NCBI RefSeq assembly: GCF_018138385.1
Contig: NZ_JAGSIE010000010.1
Location: forward strand, 56,177 to 120,176
Length of the DNA stretch: 64,000 nt
DNA from: Allobacillus saliphilus
GTDB taxonomy: Bacteria > Bacillota > Bacilli > Bacillales > Alkalibacillaceae
Direction of reading: 5' to 3'
Positions within the stretch are counted from its first letter, which is position 1; each line of letters opens with the position of its first letter. The notes below the pieces were generated by a model. That model searched no databases. It was not told the origin of the DNA and saw only the letters and a program-made list of their open reading frames with translations. Shown here one piece after another: positions 62,358-64,000 of this stretch. The position numbers were made by a program, and so were the translations under genes.

Positions 62358-62431
62358 GTCCCAGTAGCTCAGTAGGATAGAGCAACAGCCTTCTAAGCTG
62401 TGGGTCGGGCGTTCGAATCGCTCCTGGGACG
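62358..62431 (+). tRNA. tRNA-Arg (anticodon TCT)
   Basis: Acceptor GTCCCAG/CTGGGAC, anticodon TCT in CTTCTAA, T-loop GTTCGAATC, discriminator G. CCA is not encoded, so it must be added post-transcriptionally, unlike for the adjacent tRNA-Gly. Confidence 0.95.
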
Positions 62432-62440
62432 TACCTGAAT

Positions 62441-62470
62441 CCAGTAACCGAATGGTTACTGGATTTTATT
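62441..62470 (+). terminator. Intrinsic terminator of the tRNA operon
   Basis: CCAGTAACC / GGTTACTGG stem followed by ATTTTATTTAT. Confidence 0.9.
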
Positions 62471-62479
62471 TATGTTTCA

Positions 62480-62514
62480 AAAAAAATCGAACGAGATTAT
62501 ATCTCGCTCGATTT
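62480..62514 (-). terminator. Intrinsic terminator after rdgB
   Basis: AAATCGAGCGAGAT / ATCTCGTTCGATTT stem followed by a T-run on the minus strand. Confidence 0.9.
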
Positions 62515-62531
62515 AACTATGTGACGTTAAT

Positions 62532-63116
62532 TTATTTGAGATAGTTAAGCATTTTCTCCAAAGCTTTTTTGCGATGACTGATTTCGTTTTTGACTTCTGG
62601 TCTTAATTCACCAAAAGACTGTTCATATCCATTCGGTTGAAAGAGAGGATCATAACCAAACCCTTGATCGCCACGTCTTTCCGTTAATATTCTACCTTCA
62701 CATCTTCCTTCTGTCGTAAGCGTCTTCTCACCTGGATGAGCAAATGCTAACACGCAAACAAATGCCGCATCACGCCCTTCACTCTTCTTATCCTGTAAAT
62801 TCTTCAGCAATTTATCGTTATTTGCTTCGTTATTTTTTTCTACCCCTGCATATCTGGCTGAATAAATCCCTGGTTCGCGGTTCAACGCATATACTTCTAA
62901 ACCAGAATCATCTGCTAAAACCGGAATATGATATGTCTTCGAATAGGTTTCTGCTTTTAACACTGCATTTTCTTCAAACGTTGTACCCGTTTCTTCTACA
63001 TCTTTAGCTTCTGGAAATTGTTCCATTAAACTTTTGATTTCCACACCATGTCCACTAAAAAGCTCTTTCATTTCTTTTAATTTACCTTCGTTTGTGGTTG
63101 CCACATAAATGATCAT
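62532..63116 (-). CDS. rdgB: XTP/dITP pyrophosphatase (Ham1/RdgB family)
   Basis: A 194-aa housekeeping enzyme that hydrolyses ITP, dITP and XTP so that deaminated purines are not incorporated. Motifs are ATTNEGKLKEM at the N-terminus, TFEENAVLKAETYS, LADDSGLEV (catalytic Asp pair), GRRGDQGFGYDPLF and the C-terminal SHRKKAL. I chose the ATG at 63116, preceded by AAAGGAG. Upstream in-frame sequence to 63203 overlaps the 3' end of rph and is not family-like. Linked to rph by 13 bp. Confidence 0.96.
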   Translation of the reverse strand: MIIYVATTNEGKLKEMKELFSGHGVEIKSLMEQFPEAKDVEETGTTFEENAVLKAETYSKTYHIPVLADDSGLEVYALNREPGIYSARYAGVEKNNEANNDKLLKNLQDKKSEGRDAAFVCVLAFAHPGEKTLTTEGRCEGRILTERRGDQGFGYDPLFQPNGYEQSFGELRPEVKNEISHRKKALEKMLNYLK

Positions 63117-63129
63117 TGAATATTCTCCT

Positions 63130-63864
63130 TTAGATAAGTGAAGCATCTTCGCCAAGTGCAGCTTTTTGTATATCAAAAAGTTCTTTAATGCCTTTTTGTG
63201 CAAGTTGAATCATATCGTTAAGTTGGTCAGGTGTGAACGTTGCTTCCTCTCCAGTACCTTGAAGCTCAACAAACTCATTTGCCTCTGTCATGACGATGTT
63301 CATATCGACAGCGGCTGCAGCATCTTCGACATAGTGAAGATCAAGCAACGGTTCTTTGCTATCGCTTAATCCGACGGAAATAGCTGCCAAATATTGCTGA
63401 ATTGGCATCTCATTGATTACTTTTTCTTTGAGTAGCTTGCTGCATGCAAGCGAAACCGCTACGAATGCTCCGGTGATCGACGCTGTACGGGTTCCGCCAT
63501 CAGCTTGAATTACATCACAATCCACCCAAATCGTCCGTTCTCCAAGTTTGTTCAAATCAATGACTGCACGTAACGCTCTCCCAATCAGCCGCTGAATTTC
63601 CATTGTGCGGCCTGTTACTTTACCTTTGGATGATTCACGGATGTTTCTTCTCTCTGTTGCCCGAGGTAACATAGCGTACTCTGCAGTTACCCATCCTTTT
63701 CCTTCACCACGCATGAACGGAGGCACTTTATTCTCAACACTTGCACTACATATGACCTTCGTATCACCCATTGTAATTAACACAGAGCCTTCAGGATGTT
63801 TAATATAATCTGTTTCAATCTGAACACTTCGTAGTTCATTGGCTTGTCTTCCATCAATTCTCAT
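63130..63864 (-). CDS. rph: Ribonuclease PH
   Basis: A 244-aa phosphorolytic 3'-5' exoribonuclease that trims tRNA precursors. Signatures are [32 protein letters not shown], the [23 protein letters not shown] segment and [19 protein letters not shown]. The ATG at 63864 follows AGGAGG. The upstream end abuts the group II intron, which is in the same orientation. Confidence 0.97.
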   Translation of the reverse strand: MRIDGRQANELRSVQIETDYIKHPEGSVLITMGDTKVICSASVENKVPPFMRGEGKGWVTAEYAMLPRATERRNIRESSKGKVTGRTMEIQRLIGRALRAVIDLNKLGERTIWVDCDVIQADGGTRTASITGAFVAVSLACSKLLKEKVINEMPIQQYLAAISVGLSDSKEPLLDLHYVEDAAAAVDMNIVMTEANEFVELQGTGEEATFTPDQLNDMIQLAQKGIKELFDIQKAALGEDASLI

Positions 63865-63928
63865 TCAACAGCCTCCTAATGAATAAATTCTTACTGCACT
63901 TTACTATGTGTAAATATCTTTCCAAACA

Positions 63929-64000
63929 ATCGAGTAGGAGGAGGTAGTTAACCTCCGACCTCTCACACCACCGTACGTACGGTTCCGTATACGGCGGTTC
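63929..64000 (-). mobile_element. 3' end of a group II intron (domains V and VI), cut by the window edge
   Basis: On the minus strand, 63967-63998 folds as domain V. A 9-bp lower stem (ACCGCCGTA with TACGGTGGT, one G-U) contains a CGC triad, followed by a 2-nt CG bulge on the 3' side and an upper stem TACG/CGTA with a GAAC loop. Domain VI follows (GGAGGT..ACCTCC), and the intron ends near CCTACTCGAT at about 63929. The CGC triad is typical of bacterial class C introns, which insert behind terminators. The 5' end and any reverse transcriptase gene are outside the window. Confidence 0.8.

Noticed and set aside
62167..62367. Open frame of 66 codons across the tRNA-Gly gene
   Set aside because: It runs through the tRNA promoter and the complete cloverleaf; such frames over tRNA genes are common artefacts.

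Overview
The window is an AT-rich, colinear stretch of core chromosome from a spore-forming member of the Bacillaceae. Evidence for this is the dense set of sporulation genes (rsfA, spoVB, safA, coxA-like, spo0B, spoIVFA/FB, spoIIB-like, spoVID, yjcZ type), T-box leaders on the aminoacyl-tRNA synthetase genes, a fused SecDF, and gene order that closely follows the B. subtilis aspS-to-rph region. The genus cannot be fixed from sequence alone. Nothing here looks like a large foreign island; almost all genes lie on the minus strand, with a few single plus-strand genes between operons.

Reading left to right: a truncated rsfA (plus) converges on a 6S RNA gene. Then come the T-box controlled hisS-aspS pair, dtd, the (p)ppGpp synthetase/hydrolase relA, apt, recJ, a lapA-type membrane protein, secDF and comN (1-13.1 kb). 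spoVB (plus), an ArsB/NhaD-type transporter and a TIGR04086 membrane protein (plus) separate this from yajC-tgt-queA-DUF2905-ruvB-ruvA, yebC, a YueD-type SDR, the coat/cortex genes coxA-like and safA, and obgE-spo0B (17-26.1 kb). Next are rpmA-prp-rplU with an L21 leader, an RNase E/G, the SpoIVFB/SpoIVFA protease pair, minD-minC-mreD-mreC-mreB and radC (26-36 kb). They are followed by a SpoIIB-like SPOR protein, a membrane diguanylate cyclase, folC, T-box controlled valS and spoVID (36-44.7 kb). The right third holds the haem operon hemC-D-B-L and a separate hemA, engB-lonA, clpX, tig, ysoA, a fructosamine-kinase family gene, a CwlO-like NlpC/P60 endopeptidase, a SLAP-domain gene, a yjcZ microprotein, tRNA-Gly and tRNA-Arg, and rdgB-rph. 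At the right edge is the 3' end (domains V and VI) of a group II intron of the CGC-triad type.

Functionally the region combines translation (synthetases, L21, L27 and its maturation protease Prp, Obg, EngB, YebC, tRNAs), protein export and quality control (SecDF, YajC, trigger factor, LonA, ClpX), DNA repair (RecJ, RuvAB, RadC), cell shape and division site selection (MreBCD, MinCD), haem synthesis, and the mother-cell and forespore programme of sporulation. Several neighbours that are standard in B. subtilis (hemX, lonB, maf, comC, bofC, nadBA) are not at the equivalent positions.

The points most worth a second look are regulatory and non-coding. Two genes (recJ and the coxA-like gene) have their Shine-Dalgarno sequence in the descending arm of a terminator-like hairpin, and for recJ a consensus promoter is nested in the same hairpin. 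The hisS-aspS T-box seems to read an Asp codon overlapping a His codon. Two unrelated intergenic tandem arrays share an exact or near-exact 52-bp period with a hairpin in each unit; there is also a 21-bp array. The group II intron end lies just upstream of rph.
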